A program made the translations under genes and the position numbers. Source: Hoyosella sp. YIM 151337 (GTDB taxonomy: Bacteria > Actinomycetota > Actinomycetes > Mycobacteriales > Mycobacteriaceae). From it: a DNA stretch of 64,000 bases. Below are positions 41,000-50,803 of the stretch, in pieces; position 1 is the stretch's first letter; the number at the start of each line of letters is the position of its first letter. The notes under the pieces were generated by a model. That model did no database searches. It was given only the letters and a program-made list of their open reading frames with translations, and was not told where the DNA came from. The stretch is taken from positions 186,001 to 250,000 of the forward strand of contig NZ_JAPEIQ010000030.1 in assembly GCF_026041215.1 (NCBI RefSeq). Reading direction: 5' to 3'.

Positions 41000-41321
41000 T
41001 AGCGCTCCTGTACGGGATCTCGGGCTGCGAGTTGCACCGGACAGTAGGGAGGCGAAGTAAGCGTCAGGGGGGTGTTCGGTTACCGCGGGAAGTCTAGCGG
41101 GGGAACACGACGCCGATACGTCGTAAATCGGGCGTGACCAGGAGGCGGTGATCGATCGATGCGGTGTCGAGACCTAAATGCCGTTATTTGGGATTGTGGC
41201 AGTGCACACTGTTGCCGATGGTATTTGCTGCGTGTGGCCGCATGAACCTTACTGAACACGGTGCGCCGGCCGGAGTTTCGCGTAGTGAAACGCATTGAGA
41301 CCGCACAGAACTGGAGTGACG
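41000..41321. promoter_or_regulatory. Divergent intergenic region phoX-lpqY
   Basis: 322 bases between two divergent genes, so both promoters should lie here. Nothing definite could be read. It ends with TGGAGTGACG, the lpqY ribosome binding site. Confidence 0.4.
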
Positions 41322-42581
41322 ATGTCTTTGATTCCTCGAGCGCTGCTCGCTGCGGGCGCTGCCACGGCGCTCTTGCTGACTGGGTGCTCCAACCCACTCA
41401 GCGCCGACCAGGCGGCAGAGGAGAACCTCGACGGCCGCGGCCCGATCACCTTCGCGATGGGGCGTAATGACGCCGCCGTGATGATGCAGGTGATCGACCG
41501 CTGGAATGAAGCTAATCCAGAGGAGCAGGTCGAGTTCATTGAACTCCCAGGTGAAGCGGACGAGCAGCGAAATGCCCTCGTCCAGTCACTGCAGGCGCAA
41601 GACGGACAGTATGACGTCATGGCCCTCGATGTTGTCTGGACGGCTGAGTTTGCCGCGAACGGGTGGCTGCAGCCGCTCGAAGGTGAGATGGCGGTCGAGA
41701 CGACGGGGATCCTCCCGGCCACGGTGGACAGCGCCACCTACCGCGACACGTTGTACGCGGCTCCGCAAAATACCAATGGCGCCTTGCTGTTCTACCGGAC
41801 GGACCTCGTAGAGGAGGCTCCGACCACGTGGGACGAACTGATCGAAAGCTGCCCGGAAGCGTTCGACGAGGGAATTGCTTGCTACATCGGCCAGTTCCGC
41901 AACTACGAAGGCCTCACCGTCAATGTGTCTGAGGCCGTCAACGCCTTCGGCGGCGCGATCGTAGGCGACGACGGCCAGACCCCTGAGGTGGATTCGCCGG
42001 AGGTTCGCGAAGCCCTCCAGACGCTCGTCGATGCGTTCGCAGACGGCGTGATTCCCCGGGCCGCCACCGGCTTCACCGAGGAAGAAACGCACCTCACGTT
42101 CACCGGCGGCGACGCCATGTATGCGCGCAACTGGCCTTACATGTATGCGATCGCCGAGGGGGACGAGTCCGAGGTAGCAGACAACTTCGGTGTCGCCCCA
42201 CTGCCTGGCAAGGATGGTGTCGGTGCTTCGACGCTGGGCGGATACAACAATGGGATCAGTGTGTTCTCTGAAAACAAAGCCACCGCACGCGATTTCATCG
42301 AATTCGTGCAAAGCGAGGAGAACCAGCGGTCCTTCATGGAGGCTGCGTTCCCGCCCGTGCTCGAGTCCGTCTACGATGACGAGGAACTCCTTGCTGAGTA
42401 CCCATACCTGCAGGTGCTGAAGGAGTCGCTGCAGAACGCGGAACCACGCCCGGTGACGCCGTTCTACGAGGCGATTTCGACTGCCATCCGCGACAACGCT
42501 TATGCGGCGATCCGCGGTGATAAGTCCGTCGATCAGGCGATCACGGACATGCAGTCGGCAATTGATGCCGCGGGACGGTAA
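41322..42581 (+). CDS. lpqY: Trehalose-type ABC transporter substrate-binding lipoprotein
   Basis: Binds the sugar outside the membrane and passes it to SugA-SugB. From the ATG at 41322 it has 419 residues, a lipobox LLTGC (C22) and the LpqY-like core VIDRWNEANPEEQVEFIELPGEADEQRNALVQSLQAQ and VMALDVVWTAEFAANGWLQPLEGEM. GGAG lies before the ATG. LpqY in mycobacteria imports trehalose released from mycolyl carriers; a trehalose substrate here is inferred from similarity. It heads the lpqY-sugA-sugB operon. Confidence 0.88.
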   Translation: MSLIPRALLAAGAATALLLTGCSNPLSADQAAEENLDGRGPITFAMGRNDAAVMMQVIDRWNEANPEEQVEFIELPGEADEQRNALVQSLQAQDGQYDVMALDVVWTAEFAANGWLQPLEGEMAVETTGILPATVDSATYRDTLYAAPQNTNGALLFYRTDLVEEAPTTWDELIESCPEAFDEGIACYIGQFRNYEGLTVNVSEAVNAFGGAIVGDDGQTPEVDSPEVREALQTLVDAFADGVIPRAATGFTEEETHLTFTGGDAMYARNWPYMYAIAEGDESEVADNFGVAPLPGKDGVGASTLGGYNNGISVFSENKATARDFIEFVQSEENQRSFMEAAFPPVLESVYDDEELLAEYPYLQVLKESLQNAEPRPVTPFYEAISTAIRDNAYAAIRGDKSVDQAITDMQSAIDAAGR

Positions 42582-42608
42582 TGCCCTGGGGGACTGAAGG
42601 AGACTCAC

Positions 42609-43634
42609 TTGGCTGAAACAGCTGGGGCCGGAGGCGAAGCCTCTGGCCCCTCGCTGCGTGAGCGGACGGGTCCCGGGGCCGCCACACGCAAGAAACGTGA
42701 CTGGCGCCCGGTGTACCTGGTCGCTCCGGCGATGACGATTCTTGCGGTCGTGATCGCGTACCCCGTGTTACGAGCGGTATACCTGTCCTTTCGCAGTGAT
42801 CAGGGTTTCGACCAAGAAACCGGCCGATTCGTACCCGGCGGATTCGCTGGCCTCACGCACTACAGCAAGTGGGTCTTCCAGCAAACCACCACCTCATTGG
42901 GGGAGACCATCGCGTGTCCACCCGGCACGCTCTGCTCCAACTTTTGGGAATCCGTGGGGGTGACGTTCTTCTTCGCCGCCGTCACCGTGACAGTCGAAGT
43001 GGTTCTTGGGTTCTGGATGGCGATCATCATGAGCCGATCCTTCGTGGGCCGCTCCGCGCTGCGGGCGAGCGTTTTGATCCCATGGGCGATTCCCACCGCC
43101 GTCACCGCAAAGCTGTGGTACTTCATCTTCGCAGATCAGGGCATCGCTAATAGCCTCCTGGGCCGTCAGATTGGGTGGCTGACGGAGGAATGGCCCGCGC
43201 GATTTGCCGTCATCATCTCCGACGTGTGGAAAACCACGCCCTTCGTTGCGCTCCTCATCCTGGCAGGCCTGCAGATGATTCCGCAGGACGTGTACGAAGC
43301 AGCGAAAGTCGACGGGGCTACCGCGTGGCAGCGTTTTACCCAGATCACGTTGCCGCTCGTCAAACCCGCGCTGATGGTAGCGATCCTGTTTCGCACGCTG
43401 GATGTGCTCCGTATGTACGACCTGCCGGCAATTCTGCATGGTGTATCAGGTGCATCACCCACGACTACTGTGTCGATCCTTGTCGTCGCAGACATTCGGC
43501 AAGGAAACTTCAATAGTGCCTCCGCACTTTCCACGCTCGTGTTCCTGATGATCTTCGCGGTTGCCTTCATCATGGTGAAGTGGCTGGGCGCCAACGCGAT
43601 CCGCACACAGGATGCACAGGGGAAGGGAGCGTAA
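42609..43634 (+). CDS. sugA: Sugar ABC transporter permease SugA
   Basis: One of two membrane permeases of the importer. The 341 residues show six membrane segments and the EAA loop EAAKVDGATAWQRFTQITLP, which contacts the ATPase. The start is TTG at 42609, supported by AAGGAG seven bases upstream. It lies 27 bases after lpqY. Confidence 0.9.
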   Translation: MAETAGAGGEASGPSLRERTGPGAATRKKRDWRPVYLVAPAMTILAVVIAYPVLRAVYLSFRSDQGFDQETGRFVPGGFAGLTHYSKWVFQQTTTSLGETIACPPGTLCSNFWESVGVTFFFAAVTVTVEVVLGFWMAIIMSRSFVGRSALRASVLIPWAIPTAVTAKLWYFIFADQGIANSLLGRQIGWLTEEWPARFAVIISDVWKTTPFVALLILAGLQMIPQDVYEAAKVDGATAWQRFTQITLPLVKPALMVAILFRTLDVLRMYDLPAILHGVSGASPTTTVSILVVADIRQGNFNSASALSTLVFLMIFAVAFIMVKWLGANAIRTQDAQGKGA

Positions 43635-43635
43635 C

Positions 43636-44553
43636 GTGACTAAGCCAGCCGTGGCGGTCGCGGAGCGACGCCCCGCAGACCGTTCACGCAGCGTCGCTTC
43701 CGCACGTGCGATTGCCGCCCGAAAACGGCGCGTGCAGATACTGCGGACATACGGCGGCGTCGGGCTGATACTCGTTTGGGGGCTCGCGCCGTTCTACTGG
43801 ATGGTCGTCACCGCACTTCGGGACCGGCGGCATACGTTCAGTACGACACCGTGGCCAACCCATGTCACACTGGAGAACTTCCGCAACGCTCTGACACCCC
43901 GCGCGGGTAATGACTTCATGGCCGCGATCATCAACAGCTTGATTATCGGTGCAGCCACCACCCTCATTGCGCTGTTGCTAGGAATATTCACCGCGTACGC
44001 ACTCGCCCGGCTTGATTTCCGGGGGAAGTATGTCGTCACTGGTGTGATACTTGCCGCAGCGATGTTCCCCACCGTGTCGCTGGTGACCCCCTTGTTCCAG
44101 CTTTTCACTGATATCAATTGGATCGGCACGTATCAGGCGCTAGTCATCCCGAACATCTCGTTCGTGCTGCCCTTGACCGTCTACACTTTGACGTCGTTTT
44201 TTGGTGATCTGCCGTGGGAATTAGAGGAGGCGGCCCGAGTCGATGGCGCGACGCGGGCGCAGGCCTTCCGGATCGTGATCCTTCCGCTGGCAGCGCCAGC
44301 ACTCTTCACCACGGCGATTCTCGCTTTCATCTTCACGTGGAACGAATTCCTGTTGGCGAGCCTGCTGTCGAACCGTTCCACCGAGCCAGTGACGGTGGCG
44401 ATTGCGCGTTTCGCGGGAGACAACCCATTCGCCCAGCCGTACGCGGCGATCATGGCTGCCGGAACGATCGTCACGATTCCCCTTGTCATCATGGTGCTTG
44501 TCTTCCAGCGGCGCATCGTGTCTGGCCTGACCGCAGGAGGGGTGAAGAGCTGA
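43636..44553 (+). CDS. sugB: Sugar ABC transporter permease SugB
   Basis: The second permease, 305 residues. It has six membrane segments and the EAA loop EEAARVDGATRAQAFRIVILPL. The GTG at 43636 comes one base after the sugA stop; the frame continues upstream inside sugA. Its stop overlaps the start of the 68-residue gene (TGATG). No sugC ATPase gene follows. Confidence 0.92.
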   Translation: MTKPAVAVAERRPADRSRSVASARAIAARKRRVQILRTYGGVGLILVWGLAPFYWMVVTALRDRRHTFSTTPWPTHVTLENFRNALTPRAGNDFMAAIINSLIIGAATTLIALLLGIFTAYALARLDFRGKYVVTGVILAAAMFPTVSLVTPLFQLFTDINWIGTYQALVIPNISFVLPLTVYTLTSFFGDLPWELEEAARVDGATRAQAFRIVILPLAAPALFTTAILAFIFTWNEFLLASLLSNRSTEPVTVAIARFAGDNPFAQPYAAIMAAGTIVTIPLVIMVLVFQRRIVSGLTAGGVKS

Positions 44554-44759
44554 TGCATCCGCTGGGACTTCAACAACGTCTCGAACTCATGCTCGGATTC
44601 TTGGGCTTCTTCACGTTCATCGCGTTCATCAGTGCCGTCGCAGTGATATTCCGCGGTGAGGTGGCGCTCGGTCCGTCGATCGTTCTGCTGGTGTGCGTCT
44701 CGCTGACATGGCTGACGTTCCGTAAATGGCGAGCCGTGCGAGACAGTCTGCAAAGCTGA
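44553..44759 (+). CDS. 68-residue two-helix membrane protein after sugB
   Basis: Starts at the ATG overlapping the sugB stop by one base, with AGGAGGGG about 10-17 bases upstream. The sequence (MHPLGLQQRLELMLGFLGFF...) has two membrane segments, at about 13-33 and 38-56, and a basic C-terminus (TFRKWRAVRDSLQS). The tight coupling suggests it works with the importer. I do not recognise the family. Confidence 0.7.
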   Translation: MHPLGLQQRLELMLGFLGFFTFIAFISAVAVIFRGEVALGPSIVLLVCVSLTWLTFRKWRAVRDSLQS

Positions 44760-44810
44760 GTTTGGCGGGGCCGTGTACTGCGCACGGGGTGCAAGCGTAA
44801 TAATCAGGGC

Positions 44811-45596
44811 ATGGACCTGGCTTACCGCGTTTTCGGCAAAGGCCCGACACTCGTTCTGATGCACGGCATCGTGCACTGCCAGGACGCCTGGAACCCAGTG
44901 ATTCCACAGTTGGCTAAGCACCGCCGCGTGGTGACGATTGACTTGCCGAGCCATGGGCTGTCCCCGCAACTGCCGGCCACAGAACGGTGTTTGCAGGCAC
45001 TCGCCGACGAGGTTGAGGAATTTCTGCCCACAGTGACGCCAGAGGGCGACCAGGTGCACGTCGCCGGTAACTCACTGGGAGGGTGGCTGGCGCTGGAACT
45101 CGCAGCCCGTGGCGCGGTTGCCTCTGCGACGGCGCTGTCGCCTGGCGGTTTCTGGGTGAGTGACTTTGATCGAGTGCGCACCAACAAGACGTTCTTGGCT
45201 ATGCGCAGTGTCGCGCGGGTTGTGAAACCGCTCCGCGGTCCGCTGCTGAGTAACCGGGTTGGCCGTAGCGTGGCACTGGGCGCCTTCTTCGGGAGGCCCT
45301 GGCGGGTCAGCCCGGACGATGCGATCCGCGACATCGAGTCGCTCACCACCAATACGCTGATCGACGTCATCCAGGGCGAGGATTGGGCGTTCTCCGCGCA
45401 GGTCGATCCGTCGATTCCCATCACTGTGCAATGGGGCGGCGGCGACCTTATCCTTCCGGTTTACGAAGCGGCGAAGGTCCGCGACGCGTTTCCGCAAGCT
45501 CGGGTTATCGTGATGCCATGGATTGGCCATGTGCCGATGATTGACGACCCGGAGGAAATCGCCGCCATCCTCATTGAGGGCAGCAGCGGGCGTTGA
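44811..45596 (+). CDS. Alpha/beta hydrolase (Rv0045c-like)
   Basis: A 261-residue cytoplasmic hydrolase. It has the nucleophile elbow GNSLGG (serine at about 86), the oxyanion HG region LVLMHGIVHCQDAW and a C-terminal histidine in WIGHVPMID. The acid is probably the Asp in VQWGGGDLILP. It sits 51 bases after the small membrane gene, perhaps on the same transcript. The substrate is unknown; Rv0045c is an esterase. Confidence 0.88.
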   Translation: MDLAYRVFGKGPTLVLMHGIVHCQDAWNPVIPQLAKHRRVVTIDLPSHGLSPQLPATERCLQALADEVEEFLPTVTPEGDQVHVAGNSLGGWLALELAARGAVASATALSPGGFWVSDFDRVRTNKTFLAMRSVARVVKPLRGPLLSNRVGRSVALGAFFGRPWRVSPDDAIRDIESLTTNTLIDVIQGEDWAFSAQVDPSIPITVQWGGGDLILPVYEAAKVRDAFPQARVIVMPWIGHVPMIDDPEEIAAILIEGSSGR

Positions 45597-46370
45597 CTAC
45601 CCGTTTCGGGTGTCACGCCACTTGATCGCTTCGAGCACGGGGGCCATGTCGTAATCGGGACCGTTCAGCGGCACGGTGAAGAATGAGGCACCCGCTTTAA
45701 CAAAATCATCTGCCTCGGACACACCGGGGAACTCGATGGAACGCTCAATCAGGCTGGGGTCGCGACCTTCTGCGGTGCAATGGTCGTTCAGTACACCCGA
45801 TTTATAGGTGAAGGTGTCGATATCGCCGAAACTGTGCCAAATGTCGGCGTGACGGGCCACCAGGCGCAGCGTCTTCTTCACTCCGCCCCCACCGATCAGC
45901 ATCGGGAGGTGCCGGGTGGGCGGTGGGTTGAGCTTCTTAAACCGTGCTTCAATGCGGGGGAGATACTCCCCGAGCAGGTTGAGTCTCGAGACTTTGGTGC
46001 CGAATTCGTAACCGTATTCGTCGAAGTCACGCTGAAACCAGCCGGAACCGATGCCGAAGATGAGGCGGCCACCCGAAATGTGGTCGACCGTGCGGGCCAT
46101 GTCTGCGAGCAGATCCGGATTACGGTACACGCCACAGGTGACGAGAGCACCGAACTCTACCCGCTCGGTTTGCTCGGCCCACGCGGCGAGCATGGTCCAG
46201 CACTCGAAGTGAGGGCCATCTGGCTCACCGTAGAGCGGGTAGAAGTGGTCCCAGTTGAACACCACATCCACTTCGGCGTCTTCGGCTCGGAGGACAGCGT
46301 CGCGTATCAGGGCGTAGTCGGGGGAGTGTTGTGGCTGGATCTGAACACCGATGCGGAGGGGGCGGTCCAT
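45597..46370 (-). CDS. LLM-class F420-dependent oxidoreductase (Rv0044c-like)
   Basis: A luciferase-like monooxygenase-family enzyme of 257 residues. Family segments are NWDHFYPLYGEPDGPHFECWTMLAAWAEQT, VTCGVYRNPDLLADMARTVDHISGGRLIFGIGSGW and MLIGGGGVKKTLRLVARHADIWH. F420 is the likely cofactor in this order. The ATG at 46370 is preferred over 46406 because the family starts at MDRPLRIGVQIQPQH. It converges on the hydrolase with no gap. Confidence 0.9.
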   Translation of the reverse strand: MDRPLRIGVQIQPQHSPDYALIRDAVLRAEDAEVDVVFNWDHFYPLYGEPDGPHFECWTMLAAWAEQTERVEFGALVTCGVYRNPDLLADMARTVDHISGGRLIFGIGSGWFQRDFDEYGYEFGTKVSRLNLLGEYLPRIEARFKKLNPPPTRHLPMLIGGGGVKKTLRLVARHADIWHSFGDIDTFTYKSGVLNDHCTAEGRDPSLIERSIEFPGVSEADDFVKAGASFFTVPLNGPDYDMAPVLEAIKWRDTRNG

Positions 46371-46545
46371 GTTTCCACTAATACAGGCCCCCGGCCGTCT
46401 GTGCATCAGGGAGCCCGACTAACGGGGTGTTATTTGACCGGCTAATTACCCGGTCAAACAAAAGGCCGCGCTTTGTCGAAGCTATTGACACGGGGGGTTG
46501 GCTGGCGCACCGTTAGATCAACTGCGGCTGAGCCAGAGGTGTCTA

Positions 46546-48537
46546 ATGCCTAATGAGGTCGTCGAGCAATTACCCAGAGCGCTGCTCGAAGTATCGCTCT
46601 TGCTTGGGGCTGCAGTGCTTATCAGCCTGATTACGCGAAAGATTCATATCCAGCTGACGGTCGTGCTCGCGGTGGCGGGGTTACTGGCTACCGAAATGGG
46701 GGCGGATCTCGCGGTCTCGCAAATGCTCAGCGGAGAGGGTTTCAAAGAACTACTCATTCATCTTTTTCTTCCTATTCTGATTTTCGAGGCGGCTCTTGGC
46801 CTGTCAACACGGGAGTTCATGCGGAACCTTCTCGCGATAAGTGCGCTCGCGTCGGTCGCGCTCGTGATTGCTGCGGCAGTCGTGGGTGCCAGTTTGACCC
46901 TCTTCCTGGGAATTCCGCTCGTCGCCGCGCTGCTGTTCGGTGTTCTCATCTCCGCTACTGATCCAGTCGCCGTCGTCGCGATCTTCCGCGAACTCGGTGT
47001 TCCGAAACGTTTGCTCACGGTGGTTGAGGGTGAAAGCCTCCTCAACGATGGTGTCGCGATCGTGCTGTACAACATCCTCGTCATCGCCACAGTGACCGGG
47101 ATGCTCTCCGTCGGCGCCGGGGCGGTTGATTTCGTGGTCGTTGTGGCGGGCGGCATCGTGACAGGTGCGGTGGTCGGGACGCTCGCCGTGCTCTTGCTGC
47201 CGCTATTGGACCGGCTGGCGGCTGCGGCGATGTCTATCGCCGTCGCGTACGGTTCGTTCGTCTTTGCCGAGGCTGTGCTGCATGCATCCGGCGTGATGGC
47301 AGCGGTGGCAGCCGGCATCACAGTGGGTGGCCTGATGGAAAGCCGGGCGCAGCACGCGGCCCGTGACCTTTTGCATGAACTGTGGGCATCACTCGGATAC
47401 ATGGCGAACGCGCTGCTGTTTCTCTTCATCGGGCTCGCGCTGGATTTTCAGTTGATCCGAGACAATCTCGCTGCGATAGGGCTCGGGATCGCCGCTGTAC
47501 TGATTTCCCGTCCACTGGGCGTCATCCCGGTCGTCCTGGTTCTCGAACGGCTCGCGCGGATTCCGAGAGTTGGCAACCGGAACTCAGCCGTAGTCGTGTG
47601 GGGCGGCCTCCGCGGTGGCGTTGCGCTGGCACTGGCGCTCGCGCTGCCGCTTGAGCTCGGTGATTTGCGTGACCAGTTCATAGCGATGACGGGGGGCATT
47701 GTCCTCGCCACGCTGCTGATCAACGCGACGACGATCTCGTTTGTGGTGCATTCGCTCGGGCTCGACAAGCCAAGCCGTAAAGATGAGTATCTCGAAGCAC
47801 TGGCCAGAATGGTGGCTGTGCGGTCCGCCCGGGAACGTCTCGATGACTTGGGATTCAGCGATGAGCTCGTCAATGCCCACCTCGACGTTGCAGAGGCGGA
47901 CGCTCGGGACCAACTTGCACGAACCCGGCTCAATGCTCAGGAGCAGGTCGATGTCCTAGAGCTTCGCGGCCTGCATATTCAGCGGGAGACGTATCAGAGT
48001 CTCAGTGACGCAGGGCTGCTGCCACCGATCGCAACGCGCACTCTGATGCAGGAGATCGACGACGAGATCGAGGAAGTCAGCGAGGGCGGACTCCGCATTG
48101 ACGAGGCACGCCGTGCGTGTTTGCCCTGGTATGCGCGGTTGCACAGGTTCACGCTGGGGAAGCTCCCGCCGCCGCTAGGCGAAGATTTAGACGAGGTGGG
48201 CTACATCGAGATCTGCGCGCGCCGACTCGCAGCACACAACGCTGCGGACGAACTTGAACTTTTCAAGTCTTTGCCGAACGTGGAGGTCGCAAACGTCGAG
48301 ACCGCAAAGCGCCTGTTCCTGCACTGGGAGGAGCGTGCGACGGAAACGCTCGAAACCTTGGGTGTGTCCGAAAAGTTCGACGAACGCGTCTTACGCCGGC
48401 GCCAGGCGAAGGCGCTGAGCCGGATCGCTATTGTGGAGGCCCTCCAGCAAATGGTGTCCGCCGGTGTGATGTCACAGCAAGTTGCTGACGAGGCGGCCGA
48501 ACGTGTGTCAACTGAAGTTCAGCAAGCGGGTGAGTAA
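46546..48537 (+). CDS. Na+/H+ antiporter (CPA1 family)
   Basis: Exchanges Na+ for H+ across the cytoplasmic membrane. From the ATG at 46546 (AGAGG seven bases upstream) it has 663 residues. There are 12-13 membrane segments (about 10-400) with the family motifs LISATDPVAVVAIFRELGVPKRL (aspartate of the transport site) and VEGESLLNDGVAIVLYN. A C-terminal cytoplasmic domain of about 240 residues is helical and charged, longer than in many bacterial NhaP proteins. Confidence 0.92.
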   Translation: MPNEVVEQLPRALLEVSLLLGAAVLISLITRKIHIQLTVVLAVAGLLATEMGADLAVSQMLSGEGFKELLIHLFLPILIFEAALGLSTREFMRNLLAISALASVALVIAAAVVGASLTLFLGIPLVAALLFGVLISATDPVAVVAIFRELGVPKRLLTVVEGESLLNDGVAIVLYNILVIATVTGMLSVGAGAVDFVVVVAGGIVTGAVVGTLAVLLLPLLDRLAAAAMSIAVAYGSFVFAEAVLHASGVMAAVAAGITVGGLMESRAQHAARDLLHELWASLGYMANALLFLFIGLALDFQLIRDNLAAIGLGIAAVLISRPLGVIPVVLVLERLARIPRVGNRNSAVVVWGGLRGGVALALALALPLELGDLRDQFIAMTGGIVLATLLINATTISFVVHSLGLDKPSRKDEYLEALARMVAVRSARERLDDLGFSDELVNAHLDVAEADARDQLARTRLNAQEQVDVLELRGLHIQRETYQSLSDAGLLPPIATRTLMQEIDDEIEEVSEGGLRIDEARRACLPWYARLHRFTLGKLPPPLGEDLDEVGYIEICARRLAAHNAADELELFKSLPNVEVANVETAKRLFLHWEERATETLETLGVSEKFDERVLRRRQAKALSRIAIVEALQQMVSAGVMSQQVADEAAERVSTEVQQAGE

Positions 48538-48556
48538 CGATTTCAGCCTGCCGGAC

Positions 48557-48934
48557 CTATCGATCTTCGTCGGTCTCTTCGATGTCGTCACCTGAGCTTT
48601 CTTCAACGAGGTCACGGTTTTCCTCGTGGTCTGCGTAGTCTTCGGCGAAGGCCGTTCCGGTGACTGTGGCACCGGTGCCGGGCACACGCACAGTTGGCCT
48701 GCTCCCGGGCCGGTACTGCTCATTGATGTCTGATACGCGTTCCTTCGCGCGTTCGACGACGTCTGGATCGAGCTCCGATGTGTCTGGTACAGTGCCCGCT
48801 GCGCGGGTGTGCGACGTGGAATCTTCTTGAGCCATCTTGTGAGATTCCTGGTCTTCGCGGATCTCTTCGGACGTGGTGTGCACCCGCTCGCCGCCGGTGA
48901 TGTCGCCAGGTTGTCCTTCGGTGTTCTCAGTCAT
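48557..48934 (-). CDS. Acidic hypothetical protein
   Basis: A 125-residue soluble protein, strongly acidic (ends SSGDDIEETDEDR), without signal peptide or membrane segment; likely disordered in part. The ATG at 48934 has AAGGGG upstream. I do not recognise the family. Confidence 0.7.
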   Translation of the reverse strand: MTENTEGQPGDITGGERVHTTSEEIREDQESHKMAQEDSTSHTRAAGTVPDTSELDPDVVERAKERVSDINEQYRPGSRPTVRVPGTGATVTGTAFAEDYADHEENRDLVEESSGDDIEETDEDR

Positions 48935-49020
48935 TCGGTTACCCCTTCGGCTTCGTCGTGTCAGCCCGGACCTTCCGGGGGGTACCCACATGCGGCAGAG
49001 AAATACCTCTGGGAGAGCAA

Positions 49021-49052
49021 ACGGGGGCCCAGTCCGTGGACTGAGCCCCCGT
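49021..49052 (-). terminator. Intrinsic terminator after ino1
   Basis: A 15-bp stem (49021-49035 with 49038-49052) with one G-U pair, followed on the minus strand by TTTGCTCTC. It lies 19 bases after the ino1 stop. Confidence 0.88.
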
Positions 49053-49070
49053 ATGGCGAGGCAGCGGTGC

Positions 49071-50147
49071 TTACTTGCCGTCGATGAAATCTTCGAGCTG
49101 CTGGCGTGCGATGTCGTCCGCGAGCTGCTTGGGCGGTGACTTCATCAGGTATGACGACGCGGAGAAGACTGGTCCGCCAATGCCGCGGTCCTTGGCAATC
49201 TTGGCGGCACGAACCGCGTCGATGATGATGCCCGCCGAGTTGGGCGAGTCCCATACCTCGAGCTTGTACTCAAGGTTCAGCGGAACGTCACCAAACGCGC
49301 GGCCCTCGAGGCGAACGTACGCCCACTTGCGGTCATCGAGCCAGCCGACGTAATCGGACGGTCCGATGTGCACGTCTTTGGCGACGAGTTCGCGCTTGAT
49401 GTTGGAGGTGACGGCTTGCGTCTTGGAGATCTTCTTCGATTCCAGCCGTTCGCGCTCCAGCATGTTCTTGAAGTCCATGTTGCCACCGACGTTGAGCTGC
49501 ATGGTGCGGTCGAGCTGGACGCCGCGATCCTCGAACAGTTTCGCCATGACGCGGTGCGTAATGGTGGCGCCGACCTGCGACTTGATGTCGTCACCTACGA
49601 TCGGGACGCCGGCGTCCTCGAACTTCTGTGCCCACACAGGGTCGGATGCGATGAAGACTGGCAGAGCGTTGACGAAAGCAACTCCTGCGTCGATCGCGCA
49701 CTGCGCGTAGAACTTGTCCGCTTCCTCTGAACCCACCGGAAGGTACGAGACCAGCACGTCTACCTGCGCGTCTTTAAGCGCCTGGACCACGTCGACGGCG
49801 TCCGCGTCAGCTTCGTCGATCGTTTCCCGGTAGTACTTGCCCAGTCCGTCGAGAGTCGGGCCACGCTGCACGATCACGCCCGAAGGCGGAACGTCAGCAA
49901 TCTTGATGGTGTTGTTCTCGCTAGCGTTAATTGCCTCGGCGAGGTCAACGCCGACCTTCTTGGCATCCACATCGAACGCTGCGACGAACTCGACGTCGCT
50001 GATGTGGTACGAGCCGAAGCGGACATGCATGAGGCCGGGAACTGTCGAGTTGTCGTCGGCATTCTTGTAATACTCGACGCCTTGGACCAGCGATGAGGCG
50101 CAGTTGCCAACGCCGGCGATAGCGACGCGTACCTTGTTGTCACCCAT
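49071..50147 (-). CDS. ino1: Inositol-3-phosphate synthase
   Basis: Converts glucose-6-phosphate to myo-inositol-1-phosphate (1L-myo-inositol 1-phosphate), the first step to phosphatidylinositol and mycothiol. The 358 residues match the actinobacterial type (Rv0046c). The NAD-binding GVGNCASSL (12-20) and the family segments [42 protein letters not shown] and [28 protein letters not shown] are complete. It overlaps the PadR gene by eight bases and ends at a strong terminator. Confidence 0.96.
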   Translation of the reverse strand: MGDNKVRVAIAGVGNCASSLVQGVEYYKNADDNSTVPGLMHVRFGSYHISDVEFVAAFDVDAKKVGVDLAEAINASENNTIKIADVPPSGVIVQRGPTLDGLGKYYRETIDEADADAVDVVQALKDAQVDVLVSYLPVGSEEADKFYAQCAIDAGVAFVNALPVFIASDPVWAQKFEDAGVPIVGDDIKSQVGATITHRVMAKLFEDRGVQLDRTMQLNVGGNMDFKNMLERERLESKKISKTQAVTSNIKRELVAKDVHIGPSDYVGWLDDRKWAYVRLEGRAFGDVPLNLEYKLEVWDSPNSAGIIIDAVRAAKIAKDRGIGGPVFSASSYLMKSPPKQLADDIARQQLEDFIDGK

Positions 50148-50745
50148 GTTCGGGATCTCCTTCTTTCTGATGAAGCTCGCTGGATAGCTCGGCGGGAAGG
50201 GCGACGGCCTGTGTGCGCTCGCCCGCGGCCCCGGCTTCGGCTGTGATGAGTTCGTTCAGCCAGCGCACTTCTCTTTCACTGGATTCCAGGGAGAGCTGAT
50301 GCAACTGGCGTGTGTATCGGTCTTGGCTGGTGGCGCGGCGGATGGCCTCCCGCAGCCCCTCCCGCCGTTCTTCGACTTGCCTGCGCCGCCCTTCGAGAAT
50401 TCGCAGCCGGGCATCTGCCGGTGTGCGGCTGAAGAAGGCGAGGTGCACGCCGAATCCGTCATCGCTGTAGTTTTGCGGGCCAGTGTCCGCTACCAGCTCA
50501 GCGAATCGGCCGCGCCCCTTCTCAGTGATCTCGTAGACCCGCCGGGCACGTCGCCGAAGCCCTGTTCCCTCGGATTCTGGATCCTCCTCGATGACCCCGT
50601 CGGCAAGCATCCGTCGCAGCGCCGGATATAGCGAGCCGTAGGAGAAAGCCCGGAAAGGCCCGAGGAGCCCCGTGAGCCGCTTGCGCAACTCATAGCCGTG
50701 CATAGGCGCTTCTTGGAGGAGGCCGAGAATCGCAAGCTCAAGCAC
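50140..50745 (-). CDS. PadR family regulator (Rv0047c-like)
   Basis: Winged-helix repressor of 201 residues. The N-terminal domain has [25 protein letters not shown] and [22 protein letters not shown], followed by a C-terminal helical domain. GTG 50745 is chosen because GGGAGG lies five bases upstream; the frame continues to 50910. It is co-transcribed with ino1 and may control it, as its position suggests. The effector is unknown. Confidence 0.9.
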   Translation of the reverse strand: MLELAILGLLQEAPMHGYELRKRLTGLLGPFRAFSYGSLYPALRRMLADGVIEEDPESEGTGLRRRARRVYEITEKGRGRFAELVADTGPQNYSDDGFGVHLAFFSRTPADARLRILEGRRRQVEERREGLREAIRRATSQDRYTRQLHQLSLESSEREVRWLNELITAEAGAAGERTQAVALPAELSSELHQKEGDPEHG

Positions 50746-50785
50746 TGCCACCTCCCTCGGCTCCCATGGAACAGACCTGAATAGT

Positions 50786-50803
50786 GCCACGATCGAACGT
50801 GGC
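50786..50803. promoter_or_regulatory. Candidate operator upstream of padR
   Basis: Perfect inverted repeat GCCACG-ATCGAA-CGTGGC, 41-58 bases before the PadR start. Its position suits an autoregulatory site. Confidence 0.4.

Noticed and set aside
41000-41321. PhoP box or sugar-regulator site between phoX and lpqY
   Set aside because: No repeat matching a known operator could be seen, only weak direct repeats.
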